Of a DNA stretch of 6,207 bases, positions 1 to 6,121 are shown in pieces. The notes under the pieces were generated by a model. The model did not search any database, was not told where the DNA came from, and saw only the letters and a list, made by a program, of their open reading frames with translations. How positions within the stretch are numbered: the stretch's first letter is position 1; each line of letters starts with the position of its first letter. A program made the translations under genes and the position numbers. The DNA is from CAZDDW01 sp964480695 (GTDB lineage Bacteria > Patescibacteriota > Patescibacteriia > UBA9934 > CAZDDW01): positions 1 to 6,207 of the forward strand of contig CAYZPO010000061.1 in the NCBI GenBank assembly GCA_964480695.1, read 5' to 3'.

Positions 1-392
1 ATTCTGGAGAGAATTGGGAAAGCCTGGAAGACAATCTGGATCGATACTCTGACGGCCAGAACGTTTACTCCTTGGTTCAGGACGCTAGCAACGGGAGCCT
101 GATCGCAGCTACAGAGTACGGGCTGTTACGTTCTGAAGATCAAGGAGCTACTTGGACTGCTTTAGATCTTTTGACCGGACCAAAGGAAGTTGATATCCCA
201 GTTGTTGTTACTGATCCAACTGACTCTAATAAAATTTATTACGCCACAGCAGGTACGTTTTACACTTCAGTCGATGCCGGGTTAAATTGGCAAACGCGAC
301 GATTAAGTACGAGCCTGACTCCTACGGCTTTGTTGATCGATCCGGTCGACAGCGAGACCATGTACATGGGAGTGGCTAACTTTGAAGATTAA
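1..392 (+). CDS. BNR/Asp-box beta-propeller protein, 3' end (5' end outside window)
   Basis: The reading frame is open from base 3 to the TAA at 390-392 and enters from upstream; an internal TTG at 72 is not a credible start. The visible 129 residues carry Asp-box motifs (S-x-D-x-G-x-x-W type): SEDQGATW at residues 44-51, SVDAGLNW at 89-96, and a partial one, SGENW, at 1-5. A second repeated element lies between them, TDPTDSNKIYYAT and IDPVDSETMYMG, the strand preceding each box. This periodicity is that of BNR/sialidase-like, Ycf48-like or VPS10-like propellers. The boxes are structural turns, so they do not by themselves imply glycosidase activity. Such proteins are usually exported or lipoproteins, but the N-terminus that would show a signal peptide is missing. 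The gene ends 11 nt before frr and may be co-transcribed with it. The fold is fairly certain; the function is unknown. Confidence 0.8.
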   Translation, partial: SGENWESLEDNLDRYSDGQNVYSLVQDASNGSLIAATEYGLLRSEDQGATWTALDLLTGPKEVDIPVVVTDPTDSNKIYYATAGTFYTSVDAGLNWQTRRLSTSLTPTALLIDPVDSETMYMGVANFED

Positions 393-403
393 TCAAAAAT
401 ATT

Positions 404-958
404 ATGCATGCAGTAATTGAGGAACAACGACCCAAGTTTGCCAAGGCGGTTGAGTATTTACAGGGGGAATTATCATCAATCCGAACCGGTCGAGCTACAC
501 CAGCTTTGGTTGAGGACCTGATGGTTGAGGCTTATGGGGCCCAGACTCCGATTAAGGGATTGGCTTCGATTAATGTTCCGGATTCCAAAACTTTGGTCAT
601 TGATCCATGGGACAAGGGGGTAATTAAGGATATTGAAAAAGCGGTTCGTGATGCTGATTTAGGGATCAGTCCAGCTGTGGACAGTAATGTTATTCGGTTG
701 GTTATGCCAGAGATGACTGAGGAGAATCGTAAGGAGATGGTCAAGAAAATGAAAGAGAAGTTAGAAGAAGCACGAGTTAGTATTCGTGCTGCTCGTGAAG
801 AAGTGCGCAGTAAAGTTACACAGATGGAGAAAGACAAGGAGATCAGTGAAGATGAAAAATATAAATTGCAGGAAGAGATTGATAAGACAACCAAGGAGTA
901 TACTGATCAGGTTGAAGAGATCGGCAAAGCTAAAGAACAAGAAATAATGACGATTTAA
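404..958 (+). CDS. frr: Ribosome recycling factor
   Basis: Encodes 184 residues, against 185 in E. coli RRF, and aligns over its whole length. RRF works with EF-G to split the post-termination 70S complex in the cytoplasm. Visible hallmarks are SIRTGRATPAL (residues 25-35) at the start of the helical bundle; the beta domain with YGAQTPIKGLASINVPDS (44-61); the return helix with MTEENRKEMVKKMKEKLEEAR (104-124); and KDKEISEDEKYKLQEEIDK (143-161). R128 and R131 match E. coli R129 and R132, Arg residues important for ribosome binding; E. coli R133 is replaced by E132. The ATG at 404 gives the family length and follows the upstream stop by 11 nt. No Shine-Dalgarno sequence is visible (preceding bases tcaaaaatatt). 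glyS starts 1 nt after the stop. In many bacteria frr lies in the rpsB-tsf-pyrH group, but those genes are not seen here. Confidence 0.97.
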   Translation: MHAVIEEQRPKFAKAVEYLQGELSSIRTGRATPALVEDLMVEAYGAQTPIKGLASINVPDSKTLVIDPWDKGVIKDIEKAVRDADLGISPAVDSNVIRLVMPEMTEENRKEMVKKMKEKLEEARVSIRAAREEVRSKVTQMEKDKEISEDEKYKLQEEIDKTTKEYTDQVEEIGKAKEQEIMTI

Positions 959-959
959 T

Positions 960-2264
960 ATGGCTGATGTAGAAATGGAACAAATAGTAGCTTTGGCTAA
1001 GCGCCGGGGTTTTGTGTATCCAGCGTGTGATATTTATGGTGGATTTGCTAATGCTTACTCATTCGGTCCTTACGGAACCGAACTGAAGAATAATATTAAG
1101 AAACTGTGGTGGAAGATGTTTGTTCAGGATCGAGCGGACATGGTTGGTCTTGATGGTCCGATCATGTTGTGTACCAAACTGTGGGAAGCCTCAGGTCATA
1201 CCGAAGGCTTTAATGACGCCATGGTTGATTGTAAAAAATGTAAGCATCGTTTTCGCGCCGATCATTTAGTTGAAGACACTACTGGACAGGATTTGGAAGG
1301 GAAGCTGGATGAGATGAATAAAGTGTTCGCTGGTGGTGAGATCAAATGTCCAGAGTGCGGGAAGGTTGATTGGACTGAGGCTCGGGAGATGAACATGATG
1401 TTTGCTACTGAGATGAACGGAATTGAAGGGCCAGTGTATTTGCGGCCAGAAACTGCTGGTGCGATTTTTGTTGATTACAAAAATGTGATGGATTCAATGC
1501 GAGTTAAGATTCCGTTTGGGATCGCCCAGATCGGTAAGGCTTTCCGCAACGAGATTGTGGCTGGTAACTTTATTTTCCGTTTGCGCGAGTTTGAGCAGAT
1601 GGAGATCGAGTATTTTATTGATCCTGAGTTTAAATGGGAGAAGTTGTTTGATCAGTGGCTGAAATTGCAAGAGGAGTTTGCTTGCGCTTTGGGAGCTGAC
1701 AAAAAAGATTTACGTTACTACGAGCATCCAAAAGAAAAGTTGTCGCATTACTCACGTAAGACAGTCGACGTTGAGTACAATTTTCCGTTTGGTTTTAAAG
1801 AACTGTTCGGTCTGGCTCATCGCGGTGATTTTGATCTGACGCAACATGCCAAGGCTAGTAAACAGAAGCTCGAGTACTTGGATCCAAAAACTAAGAAGAA
1901 GTACGTGCCACACGTGATTGAGCCAACGTTCGGAGTTGATCGGGCTTTGTTGGTTGCGTTGTGTGCCGCGTACACAGAAGAGAAAGTCGACAAGGACACT
2001 CGCACTGTGATGAAGTTTCCGTATGCGATCGCACCGATCAAAGTGGCTGTGTTCCCGTTGTTAAAGAACAAACCGGATCTGGTTAAGAAAGCGACCGAAG
2101 TTTTCGATTCTTTGAAAGGCAAATTCATGTGTGAGTTCGATGACCACGGCAATATTGGAGAACGCTATCGCCGTCATGACGAGCTCGGATCTCCGTTTTG
2201 TGTGACAGTCGACTTTGACACGCTCGAAGATAGTACCGTCACCAAGAGAAATTATGATCCGTAA
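960..2264 (+). CDS. glyS: Glycyl-tRNA synthetase, single-chain class II type, C-terminus truncated
   Basis: Charges tRNA-Gly with glycine using ATP; this is the alpha2 type found in Firmicutes, Thermus, archaea and eukaryotes, not the GlyQ/GlyS alpha2beta2 type. Seen in order: YGGFANAYSFGPYG (26-39) near the N-terminus; a zinc-ribbon insertion with C91, C94, C130 and C133; LRPETAG (161-167); motif 2, FRNEI (195-199) followed by FRLREFEQMEIEYF (206-219); ELFGLAHRGDFDL (281-293) of the glycine pocket; motif 3, EPTFGVDRALL (321-331); and an anticodon-binding domain from about 355 with GERYRRHDELGSPFCVTVDF (400-419). The protein then ends TVTKRNYDP. Family members normally continue TVTVRDRDxMxQ plus a last helix, so about 25-30 residues are missing (434 aa against roughly 460 in Firmicutes). 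Neither other frame restores the tail. The next gene's ATG lies inside the last codons. An internal ATG at codon 6 is an alternative start. Identity is certain; activity of the shortened enzyme is untested. Confidence 0.95.
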   Translation: MADVEMEQIVALAKRRGFVYPACDIYGGFANAYSFGPYGTELKNNIKKLWWKMFVQDRADMVGLDGPIMLCTKLWEASGHTEGFNDAMVDCKKCKHRFRADHLVEDTTGQDLEGKLDEMNKVFAGGEIKCPECGKVDWTEAREMNMMFATEMNGIEGPVYLRPETAGAIFVDYKNVMDSMRVKIPFGIAQIGKAFRNEIVAGNFIFRLREFEQMEIEYFIDPEFKWEKLFDQWLKLQEEFACALGADKKDLRYYEHPKEKLSHYSRKTVDVEYNFPFGFKELFGLAHRGDFDLTQHAKASKQKLEYLDPKTKKKYVPHVIEPTFGVDRALLVALCAAYTEEKVDKDTRTVMKFPYAIAPIKVAVFPLLKNKPDLVKKATEVFDSLKGKFMCEFDDHGNIGERYRRHDELGSPFCVTVDFDTLEDSTVTKRNYDP

Positions 2265-2856
2265 AAAAACGTTAGGTACAGTTTTGATTGTAGCTCCTTT
2301 ACTTATCCTGCCAGTAAGCTGGGCTATGTATATTTTTTCAGCCATGGCGATAGCTGGAAAGATGGAGGCGGGTTTTGTTGTCGCAATGTTGATTCTTGTA
2401 ACGTTTTTTTCGACCGGGATTATAATGGTTATGTCGGTTGTAGGAATAATAGTCGGTGTTCCATTAGGTATATATTTTCTCTTAAAAAAGCAGGTTGACA
2501 CGGTGTCTGTCCTTAAAGAAAAAGAGCAATATCAAAAGTTGGCTAGTGAACAGATTGATTATATTTCTCGTTGGTCTTGGGGTGCTTTCCTAAATCCGTT
2601 GGTCTGGGCCTTAGGAAACAGAATGTGGTACGCCGCAATTGGTTGTCTGCTTCCAATCTATAATATATTTGTTTGGCTCCGGGTGGCTATGGAGGGACGG
2701 GCTCTATCTTGGGAAAATAGTGATTGGAACAGTTTTCGTACTTTCCAAAAAAGACAAAAGATAGTTTTTTGGATTGCTCTGGGAATAATCTTGTTGCTCA
2801 TAGTCCTGTATATTATTGGAGTATTGACCCACTTTGATCTAACCAAAAATTACTAG
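2254..2856 (+). CDS. Multi-pass membrane protein with WxWGAF...N...W...Q motif, possibly acquired
   Basis: Encodes 200 residues from ATG 2254, just ahead of a positively charged MIRKK and the first hydrophobic helix. A TTG at 2215 would add 13 residues but would lie deeper inside glyS. Hydrophobic segments are at about 7-34, 40-77 (long enough for one kinked or two helices, broken at GVPLG), 113-145 and 169-192, with a charged linker at 78-106. The C-terminal half holds WSWGAFLNPLVWALGNRMW (107-125), then P134, G148, SWENSDWNSFRTFQKRQ (152-168). This spacing of Trp, Gly, Asn and Gln recalls small membrane proteins widespread in bacteria with a pattern like WnWGAF..tWiWg..N..W...P...G..aW.n..w.s...F...Q; function is unknown, and the match is from memory. 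It overlaps glyS by 11 nt and ends 1 nt before the M16 gene. It uses ATA nine times, against about once per neighbouring gene, suggesting separate ancestry. Confidence 0.85.
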   Translation: MIRKKTLGTVLIVAPLLILPVSWAMYIFSAMAIAGKMEAGFVVAMLILVTFFSTGIIMVMSVVGIIVGVPLGIYFLLKKQVDTVSVLKEKEQYQKLASEQIDYISRWSWGAFLNPLVWALGNRMWYAAIGCLLPIYNIFVWLRVAMEGRALSWENSDWNSFRTFQKRQKIVFWIALGIILLLIVLYIIGVLTHFDLTKNY

Positions 2857-2857
2857 T

Positions 2858-4141
2858 ATGCACCAAAAAATTACTTTAAAAAATGGGATTCGGGTTCATC
2901 TGATTCCGGTTGCTGGGACCGAGGCAGCAACAGTTTTGGTTCTGATTAAAGTCGGATCTCGGTACGAGTATCCAGCGATTAATGGCGCCTCACACTTTAT
3001 TGAACACCTGATGTTCAAAGGAACCAAGAAGAGGCCGACAACGTTGGACATTAGTCGGGACCTGGATTCAGTGGGAGCTGAGTTCAATGCTTTCACTGGT
3101 AAGGATCGCACTGGATATTACGTTAAGGCCGCCAGTGAACACCTGGATCATTCGATCGATCTGCTCTACGACATGCTTTTCAGTTCTAAGTATGAACCAA
3201 AAGAAGTCAAGCGCGAGCGCGGAGTGATTATCGAAGAGATTAACATGTATCATGATAACCCGTTGATGTATGTTGAGGACCTGTTTGAGCAAGCCATGTT
3301 TGAGGGAAGTTCTTTGGGCTGGGAGATTGCAGGGACGCATCAGACAATGACGGACATGACCCGCAAAGAAGTGATCGCTTTTCGTGATCAGTACTATGCG
3401 CCGTCAGAGATCGTGATTGCTTTGGCTGGGAAGTTGAACGGCACGCGCTCGAAGCAGTTATTGAACAAGACTTTTGGAAAAGTCTCAGCTCGAGCTAAAG
3501 AAACACCAGCCTGCTTTGCTCCGTTTGGTGAGCTCTCAAAACAAAAAGCTCCGCGCGTCAAACTGCAACACAAAAAAACAAAACAGATTCAGATCGCACT
3601 TGGGTTCCCATCATATAGTAAGTCTGATAAACGAACTCCAGCAGCCAAGCTGCTAGCTTCGATCCTGGGTGGTACTATGTCCTCACGACTCTTTATCTCA
3701 GTCCGTGAGCGCAAAGGACTAGCGTATTTGGTCCGCGCCACGCAGTCTGAGTACGAAGACGTGGGCACGTTCATGATTCAGTCTGGGCTGGACATGTCTC
3801 GGCTAGATCTAGCCATGCGCACAATCATGCAAGAGATCAGAAAGATCAAGAAACACGGAGTTACTGCTGAAGAATTACGTCGCGCCAAGGACCATCTACA
3901 CGGAAGAGCTACCCTAGCTTTGGAAGATTCTATGCGCCAGGCAGATTTCTACGCTGAGCAAGAGCTTTTCTTGGACAAGGTCTTAACTCCAAAAGAGCGC
4001 TTAGCTGAGTTTGACAAAGTGACCAAAAAACAGGTACAACAGGCAGCGAATGAGATTTTGGATGAAAGTCGTTTGTGTATCGCTGGAATTGGGCCTTATC
4101 GAACTAGCAAGGATTTATTAAAACATTTTCCAAAGATATGA
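2858..4141 (+). CDS. M16 family (pitrilysin-like) zinc metallopeptidase
   Basis: Encodes 427 residues, the size of single-unit M16B peptidases (mitochondrial-processing-peptidase-like, YmxG-like), which form a clamp that degrades or trims peptides. The inverted zinc motif HFIEH is at residues 46-50 (ligands H46 and H50, catalytic base E49). The third ligand fits E127 in VIIEEINMYHDNP, exactly 76 residues after H50 as in the HxxEH-x76-E family rule. The C-terminal half has SRLFISVRERKGLAY (276-290), the Arg/Tyr region that shapes the substrate pocket. Since both halves are intact, the enzyme may work as a homodimer. No signal peptide is seen, so it is probably cytoplasmic or peripheral. The start at 2858 is 1 nt after the previous stop, without a Shine-Dalgarno sequence. 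Its TGA stop overlaps the tpiA ATG (ATGA), so translation is probably coupled. The natural substrate is unknown. Confidence 0.95.
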   Translation: MHQKITLKNGIRVHLIPVAGTEAATVLVLIKVGSRYEYPAINGASHFIEHLMFKGTKKRPTTLDISRDLDSVGAEFNAFTGKDRTGYYVKAASEHLDHSIDLLYDMLFSSKYEPKEVKRERGVIIEEINMYHDNPLMYVEDLFEQAMFEGSSLGWEIAGTHQTMTDMTRKEVIAFRDQYYAPSEIVIALAGKLNGTRSKQLLNKTFGKVSARAKETPACFAPFGELSKQKAPRVKLQHKKTKQIQIALGFPSYSKSDKRTPAAKLLASILGGTMSSRLFISVRERKGLAYLVRATQSEYEDVGTFMIQSGLDMSRLDLAMRTIMQEIRKIKKHGVTAEELRRAKDHLHGRATLALEDSMRQADFYAEQELFLDKVLTPKERLAEFDKVTKKQVQQAANEILDESRLCIAGIGPYRTSKDLLKHFPKI

Positions 4142-4911
4142 AAACTATAATTGCCAACTGGAAGATGAATTTGTCAGTGCGTGAAAGCGTGGCCTTAACC
4201 CGCGGCGTGCTTCGCAGTATCCGTGGGAAAGATAAGTTGCCTGAAGTTGTTCTTTGCGCGTCTTACACTGCGTTGGCAGATTTGCGCAAGATTTTAACTC
4301 GCTCACGGGTAGAGCTGGGAACGCAGGATATGTTTTGGGAAGAAGGCGGAGCGTTCACCGGGGAAGTCTCAGCTCGTCAGCTCAAAGAGCTTGGTTGTTC
4401 ACATGTGATTCTAGGTCATTCCGAACGCCGTCGGATTTTGAATGAAACCGATCAGATGGTGAATCAGAAGATTAAAGCTGCTTTGTCGAACAAGATTATT
4501 CCGATCGTTTGTGTCGGTGAGCCAGCTGATGTACGCAAGAAGGGTGAAGATGCAGCAGAGAAGCATGTTCAGGATCAACTCGCAGCTGTGCTTGAGGGAG
4601 TGACTTTTCCTAAGAATCAACGTTTTTACATTGCCTACGAACCGATTTGGGCTATCAGTACTAATCTGGTTAAAGAAGCTACGCCAGAGGACGCTGTCGA
4701 AATGCATAAAATTATTCGTGGATGGCTAGACGAACATTACGGACACGACGAGACCACTAAGGTTCATATTATCTACGGCGGGAGTGTAGACAAAGAAAGT
4801 GCCTATTCGTTCCTGCGTGAACCAGCGATCGAAGGGGTGTTGGTTGGTAGCGCCTCAGTCAAGTTAGGTGAGTTCAACGGGATCGTTAAAAAAGCAATTG
4901 ATACTTTATGA
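4138..4911 (+). CDS. tpiA: Triosephosphate isomerase
   Basis: Interconverts dihydroxyacetone phosphate and glyceraldehyde 3-phosphate in glycolysis, in the cytoplasm. It is 257 residues, a normal full length. Catalytic residues are visible: N7 and K9 in ANWKMN (6-11), H94 in ILGHSERR (91-98) and E168 in AYEPIWAI (166-173). The phosphate-binding YGGSV (213-217) and VLVGSAS (234-240) near the C-terminus are present. Loop 6, the flexible lid, reads WAISTNLVKEATPE (171-184) instead of the usual WAIGTGxxATPE: both loop glycines are replaced and two residues are inserted. All catalytic residues remain, so the enzyme is likely active. The ATG overlaps the M16 stop by 4 nt, and its TGA overlaps the next ATG by 4 nt, which fixes the start. 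No Shine-Dalgarno sequence is visible. The rest of glycolysis is not in the window. Confidence 0.97.
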   Translation: MKTIIANWKMNLSVRESVALTRGVLRSIRGKDKLPEVVLCASYTALADLRKILTRSRVELGTQDMFWEEGGAFTGEVSARQLKELGCSHVILGHSERRRILNETDQMVNQKIKAALSNKIIPIVCVGEPADVRKKGEDAAEKHVQDQLAAVLEGVTFPKNQRFYIAYEPIWAISTNLVKEATPEDAVEMHKIIRGWLDEHYGHDETTKVHIIYGGSVDKESAYSFLREPAIEGVLVGSASVKLGEFNGIVKKAIDTL

Positions 4912-5729
4912 TATTTTGGTTAATTCCTTTGGTGATTTTAGTTCTCTCAGCTGCGATCGTGATTGTGTTGTTGTTGCGCAAAGTTCCTAAAGTACGAGTG
5001 ATTGATACTGAGACGTCGCTTCGAGGTAAAGCCCGCAAGGTTAAGGAAGAGATTATTCGAGAGCGCTTGAAACGGTTGCGTGGACCACGTCTTTCTAAGC
5101 TGATTAAGAAAAGCCAACACGCTTCGCAAGGTTTGTTTAAATTTGGTCGTCGGTCAGTACAGCGACTAAAGGCTTTGGAAAAACATTATCAAGATCTAAA
5201 AGAAGCCCCAGCTAATGCTGGACAACTGGCTGGTCCAGAAACGATTAAACGGATGTTAGAAGAAGCAGCTGAGCTAGTTCGAGAGGACAAGTTTGGGGCG
5301 GCTGAAAAGCGTTATGTTGAGATCATTAGCCATGATTCCAAGAACGTTAAGGCCTATGAGGAACTGGGTCGGCTCTATATCAAAATAAAGCAACCAGCCC
5401 AGGCACGAGAAACGTTTAGTTTTATCTTGAACTTCCAGCCAGCCGATGCCAGTGTTTTGGTGTCCTTAGGAGAGATCGCTTTGGAAGAAGAAGATTTGCG
5501 TACGGCTTTGGATTATTTTGAGCAGGCGATTGAACTTCGACCAAAAAATCCAAAGTATCTTGATTTCATGATTAATGCAGCTTTGGATCTAGAAGAGGTT
5601 GAACCAGCTCGGCGAGGGATTGACCAGTTGACTAAGGTTAATCCAGAAAATAAGAAATTAGAGGAGTTTGAGGAGCGGATTAAAGGACTGAGCGTTACCC
5701 CAGCCAAGAAGTCTTCACAAAAAGGATAG
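4908..5729 (+). CDS. Membrane-anchored TPR repeat protein
   Basis: Encodes 273 residues. An N-terminal hydrophobic helix at 2-23 is followed by a basic stretch (RKVPKVR, then RERLKRLRGPR), predicting a single N-terminal anchor with the rest in the cytoplasm. Residues 34-100 are charged, probably helical. Four tandem 34-residue TPR units follow at about 112-145, 146-179, 180-213 and 214-247. The third is the clearest, with G188, A200, Y203, A207 and P212 at consensus positions (ALDYFEQAIELRPKN). The tail is lysine-rich. TPR arrays bind peptides or scaffold complexes, so this is probably an assembly or adaptor factor at the membrane, but no partner can be named. The start overlaps the tpiA stop (ATGA), making this the last protein gene of the run; the tRNA genes start 22 nt after its stop. 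Confidence 0.88.
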   Translation: MIFWLIPLVILVLSAAIVIVLLLRKVPKVRVIDTETSLRGKARKVKEEIIRERLKRLRGPRLSKLIKKSQHASQGLFKFGRRSVQRLKALEKHYQDLKEAPANAGQLAGPETIKRMLEEAAELVREDKFGAAEKRYVEIISHDSKNVKAYEELGRLYIKIKQPAQARETFSFILNFQPADASVLVSLGEIALEEEDLRTALDYFEQAIELRPKNPKYLDFMINAALDLEEVEPARRGIDQLTKVNPENKKLEEFEERIKGLSVTPAKKSSQKG

Positions 5730-5740
5730 AATCTGATAAT
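5712..5740 (+). promoter_or_regulatory. Possible sigma70-type promoter of the tRNA cluster
   Basis: GATAAT at 5735-5740 matches the TATAAT -10 box at five of six positions. A weak -35 candidate, TCTTCA (5712-5717, three of six against TTGACA), lies 17 nt upstream, within the end of the TPR gene. Transcription would start near 5747, a few bases before the first tRNA at 5752, as is common for tRNA operons. The spacing supports the call, but the -35 is poor; read-through from the upstream operon is the alternative. Confidence 0.4.
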
Positions 5741-5751
5741 ATTGGGGCCAC

Positions 5752-5827
<76 letters not shown>

Positions 5828-5832
5828 TTTAT

Positions 5833-5918
5833 GGGTCGGTACTCAAGTGGCCAACGAGAGCAGACTGTAAATCTGCTGGCATACGCCTTCGGGGGTTCGA
5901 ATCCCTCCCGGCCCACCA
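5833..5918 (+). tRNA. tRNA-Tyr (anticodon GTA), class II with long variable arm, CCA encoded
   Basis: The acceptor GGGTCGG (5833-5839) pairs with CCGGCCC (5908-5914) with one G-T wobble; the discriminator is A5915 and CCA is at 5916-5918. The anticodon stem GCAGA/TCTGC (5860-5864 with 5872-5876) encloses CTGTAAA, anticodon GTA at 5867-5869. The variable arm of about 14 nt (5877-5890) can form GGC/GCC with an ATAC loop, as expected for bacterial tRNA-Tyr. The T arm GGGGG/CCCTC encloses TTCGAAT. Only one base separates its CCA from the next tRNA, so the transcript must be cleaved precisely at both ends. Confidence 0.96.
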
Positions 5919-5919
5919 C

Positions 5920-5995
5920 GCCACCTTAGCTCAGTTGGTAGAGCAACGGTTTTGTAAACCGTCGGTCCCCGGTTCGAGTCCGGGAGGTGGCTCCA
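5920..5995 (+). tRNA. tRNA-Thr (anticodon TGT), CCA encoded
   Basis: The acceptor GCCACCT (5920-5926) pairs perfectly with AGGTGGC (5985-5991); the discriminator is T5992 and CCA is at 5993-5995. The D arm sequence matches that of the upstream tRNA-Thr. The anticodon stem ACGGT/ACCGT (5946-5950 with 5958-5962) encloses TTTGTAA, anticodon TGT at 5953-5955, reading ACA and probably ACG by wobble. The T arm CCCGG/CCGGG encloses TTCGAGT. With the GGT isoacceptor it covers most threonine codons. Confidence 0.96.
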
Positions 5996-6121
5996 GAAAA
6001 AATCCAAAATTAGAAGCCCGAAATACGAAACAAATAAGAAAAAAGAATATTTAAATATTAATAATTCTAATTTCAATATTATTTCGAATTTCGATATTCT
6101 TATTTAATATTTTCCACACTT
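5996..6121 (+). repeat. AT-rich spacer with inverted repeats, possible dispersed intergenic element
   Basis: This 126-nt non-coding stretch between the tRNAs and rpmG is very AT-rich. AAATAAGAA (6032-6040) has an exact inverted copy TTCTTATTT (6097-6105), and GAATAT (6045-6050) pairs with ATATTC (6094-6099), giving a nested imperfect palindrome. AATATTTAAATATT (6046-6059) is a perfect 14-nt palindrome. CGAAA motifs spaced closely on the left (6019-6030) face TTTCGAATTTCGA (6082-6094) on the right. The style recalls short repeats scattered between genes in CPR genomes, but that is recollection. There is no GC-rich hairpin followed by a T run, so no classical terminator. A TTTAAT at 6103-6108 could be the rpmG -10 box, with at best a weak -35. 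Confidence 0.5.

Noticed and set aside
72..392. Independent short gene starting at 72
   Set aside because: The same frame is open to the left edge and already contains propeller motif sequence before 72, so this is the tail of a longer gene.
2215..2253. TTG start at 2215 for the membrane protein
   Set aside because: It would add a charged 13-residue extension inside glyS. ATG 2254 places the start just before the first membrane helix with a normal positive N-terminus.
2230..2300. Frameshift hiding the rest of glyS
   Set aside because: Reading the other two frames after 2240 gives either the membrane gene or an early TGA; neither yields the expected VRDRD segment.
2061..2501. Minus-strand ORF of 146 codons crossing the glyS/membrane gene junction
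   Set aside because: It is antisense to two convincing genes, with low-complexity Ile/Thr-rich text and no recognisable motif.
5996..6121. Rho-independent terminator after the tRNAs
   Set aside because: The hairpins here are AT-only and weak, and none is a GC-rich stem directly followed by a T run.
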